Made by a program: the position numbers and the translations under genes. Shown piece by piece: positions 4,139-5,436 of a stretch of 5,436 bases of DNA (its first letter is position 1; every line of letters starts with the position of its first letter). The notes beneath the pieces were generated by a model. That model searched no databases and had not been told where the DNA came from. It saw only the letters and a list, made by a program, of their open reading frames with translations. The DNA comes from CAZJDV01 sp964544865. Its GTDB lineage: Bacteria > Chloroflexota > Dehalococcoidia > Lucifugimonadales > CAJWER01. The stretch is from contig CAZJDV010000124.1 of the NCBI GenBank assembly GCA_964544865.1, forward strand, positions 1 to 5,436, read 5' to 3'.

Positions 4139-5389
4139 CTCCGCCTCCCTCGACACCCGCTTGTAGATGCGGTCGAACTCCTCGGTACCGTCATCCTCCC
4201 ACTGCTCGACGTTGATGCCACGGATGGTACCCTCCTCCCGGCCCGTCAGTCGTTTGAGGTCGACGTTGCGGGTGGTGTGAATCTTTGTGCCGCCCGGCAG
4301 ATGCACGATGGAGACGATCCTGGGCAAGGGCTTCGATTTTCGCGCGGCCGCACGTTTCAGGGCCTCCTCGTCAACCTCGATGCCCAGGCCAGGGCCTTCA
4401 GGCACGCGGGAGAATCCTTCGGTCACCGGTATCGTCTCGGTGGTGATGTCCTCGTCGTACTGGTCGTCACAAATGACCGAGTGCGCCGTGGCGGTGGGCA
4501 GCACGCAGGCCATGTGCAACGTCAGCGCCTTCAGCAGGGTGCCGCCGTTCTGCTGCAGGAGGCACTGAATGTTGGCGAGACCGTAGGCGTGGCCAAGAGC
4601 CAGGGTCTTCCCGATGCTGCCCCCGATCATGTAGATGTCGGCCATGCCGTGGAGCAGCTCCTGCATGCCCCCAAGCGCCGGCGCGCCCCCGTGGACGATG
4701 GGAAGCTGCGTCCGCGCCCTTATCGTGCACCAGCCGTCTATGTCGCTCTGTGGCAGGGGGTCTTCTATGTAGCCGACGATGGGGTGGTCTCGCTCCATCT
4801 CCGCGATGATGGGGAGCACCGTTCCCATCGTCCGGCCCCGTCGACCGGTGAAGTCCCAGTGAATCTTGAATCCCTCTGGGGCCACCTCCGCGGCCAGGCG
4901 ACACTGCTCTAACACGTCGTATGAGGGAGCCGTGTGCATCTTGAAGACATTGTAGCCCTGGTCCGCCGCACGCTTGACCTCCTGGGCGAATACTTTGGGG
5001 GGACAGGGCCGCGTCCAGGCCGCGACCGACACACCGTCGCGCAGCTTCTGGCCCATCAGCTTGTAGGCCGGCACCTCCAGGTGCTTGCCCATCACGTCGT
5101 AGAGGGCCATGCCCACGGCAGGGTTGAAGTCATTGTTGATAAAGTCGAAGGGGTTCCGGTCGATGAGCCGGTCCAACTCTTCCTGTGGGGGCGGTCTGTC
5201 GTCCCCCTCGTAGTCGCCGTAGCCGACTATCCCGTTGTCCGTATGGACCTTGATGAACAGCCGCTGGTCTATGCTTTCCATGCGAATGCGCCCGTAGTGG
5301 TTGTCATAGCGCTTGGCGACGGGCACAACTATCGGTATGACCTCGATATCCGTGATCTTGATCGTATTCCTTCCTTTGTAAGCCGGCAT
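4130..5389 (-). CDS. Enolase-superfamily (mandelate racemase/muconate lactonizing-like) protein
   Basis: A 419-residue protein of the enolase superfamily, whose members abstract a proton alpha to a carboxylate using a Mg ion. The N-terminal capping domain spans about 10-120 (ITDIEVIPI, then FIKVHTDNGIVGYGD). The barrel follows: strand-2 base K150 in FKMH (a K-x-H version of the usual K-x-K), metal ligand D179 in IHWDF, and metal ligand E209 in YIEDPLP. The expected third acidic ligand after P230 is replaced (IVHGG, 231-235). The barrel Asp normally seen before GG is G256, and the usual His of the His/Asp dyad seems to be Q279. A tail of roughly 70 residues follows the usual end near PGLGIEVDEEAL (333-344). 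The start ATG has only a weak GGGAA before it; the frame is open to the window edge, but no other ATG is present. It heads a likely operon with the DUF5679 and oxidoreductase genes. Superfamily is secure; the reaction (dehydratase, racemase or none) is open. Confidence 0.9.
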   Translation of the reverse strand: MPAYKGRNTIKITDIEVIPIVVPVAKRYDNHYGRIRMESIDQRLFIKVHTDNGIVGYGDYEGDDRPPPQEELDRLIDRNPFDFINNDFNPAVGMALYDVMGKHLEVPAYKLMGQKLRDGVSVAAWTRPCPPKVFAQEVKRAADQGYNVFKMHTAPSYDVLEQCRLAAEVAPEGFKIHWDFTGRRGRTMGTVLPIIAEMERDHPIVGYIEDPLPQSDIDGWCTIRARTQLPIVHGGAPALGGMQELLHGMADIYMIGGSIGKTLALGHAYGLANIQCLLQQNGGTLLKALTLHMACVLPTATAHSVICDDQYDEDITTETIPVTEGFSRVPEGPGLGIEVDEEALKRAAARKSKPLPRIVSIVHLPGGTKIHTTRNVDLKRLTGREEGTIRGINVEQWEDDGTEEFDRIYKRVSREAERV

Positions 5390-5397
5390 TTCCCATA

Positions 5398-5436
5398 TCA
5401 GACTGCTGGCATCCTGATTGACGGGGCGTCGGTGAT
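5398..5436 (-). CDS. Possible 3' end of an upstream gene (partial)
   Basis: One minus-strand frame runs from the window edge through about twelve codons (ITDAPSIRMPAV) to a TGA at 5398-5400, 8 nt before the enolase-like start. Such tight spacing is typical of genes inside an operon and would explain the weak ribosome site of the enolase-like gene through translational coupling. Twelve codons cannot identify a product, and an open frame this short may be chance. Confidence 0.25.
   Translation of the reverse strand: MTDAPSIRMPAV

Noticed and set aside
4061..4912. Long plus-strand open frame opposite the enolase-like gene
   Set aside because: It is the antisense shadow of a well-supported enolase-superfamily gene, with low-complexity His/Arg/Val/Gly-rich composition and no domain.

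Overview
The window comes from a bacterial draft assembly or metagenomic bin: it has a 10-N gap near the left end and moderately high GC. All four full-length protein genes and the partial one at the gap are read leftward (minus strand). No rRNA, tRNA, phage, IS or CRISPR feature is visible. The gene content (an enolase-superfamily protein, a Gfo/Idh/MocA dehydrogenase, a DHDPS-family lyase, a DUF5679 mini zinc ribbon and a zinc-ribbon GIY-YIG protein) resembles uncultured Chloroflexota of the SAR202 type, which are known for expanded enolase-superfamily paralogues. That assignment is inference from gene families only.

Layout, in the direction of transcription (right to left). At 5398-5436 there may be the last codons of an upstream gene. 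A mandelate racemase/muconate-lactonizing-like protein (4130-5389) follows, then a 49-50 residue DUF5679 mini-protein (3909-4058/4061), then a Gfo/Idh/MocA oxidoreductase (2715-3839). These three are separated by only about 70 nt each and look like one transcription unit. A 439-bp stretch without a convincing gene, but with two palindromes, separates them from a dihydrodipicolinate-synthase-family lyase (1364-2275). A 472-bp stretch then holds what looks like a decayed N-terminal fragment of a sialidase/GH43-like propeller gene on the opposite strand (1129-1239). Last is a zinc-ribbon plus GIY-YIG gene (891 down to the gap), which carries an apparent one-base frameshift in an A6 run at its start and is cut by the gap. 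Bases 1-263 lie beyond the gap and hold no gene I can support.

How the genes fit together: an NAD(P)-dependent dehydrogenase, an enolase-superfamily dehydratase or racemase and a class I (Schiff-base) lyase are the three enzyme types of non-phosphorylating sugar or sugar-acid catabolism, so the cluster is probably a small carbohydrate-acid pathway. By eye, all three proteins depart from the textbook active site: the enolase-like protein lacks the third metal ligand and the His/Asp dyad, the lyase lacks the catalytic Tyr and second Thr, and the dehydrogenase lacks the Asp/His of the GGG-helix. Substrate and reaction therefore cannot be inferred from the best-studied relatives. This shared departure, the mini zinc ribbon with a lost Cys, the frameshifted nuclease start and the glycosidase remnant are the most interesting points.
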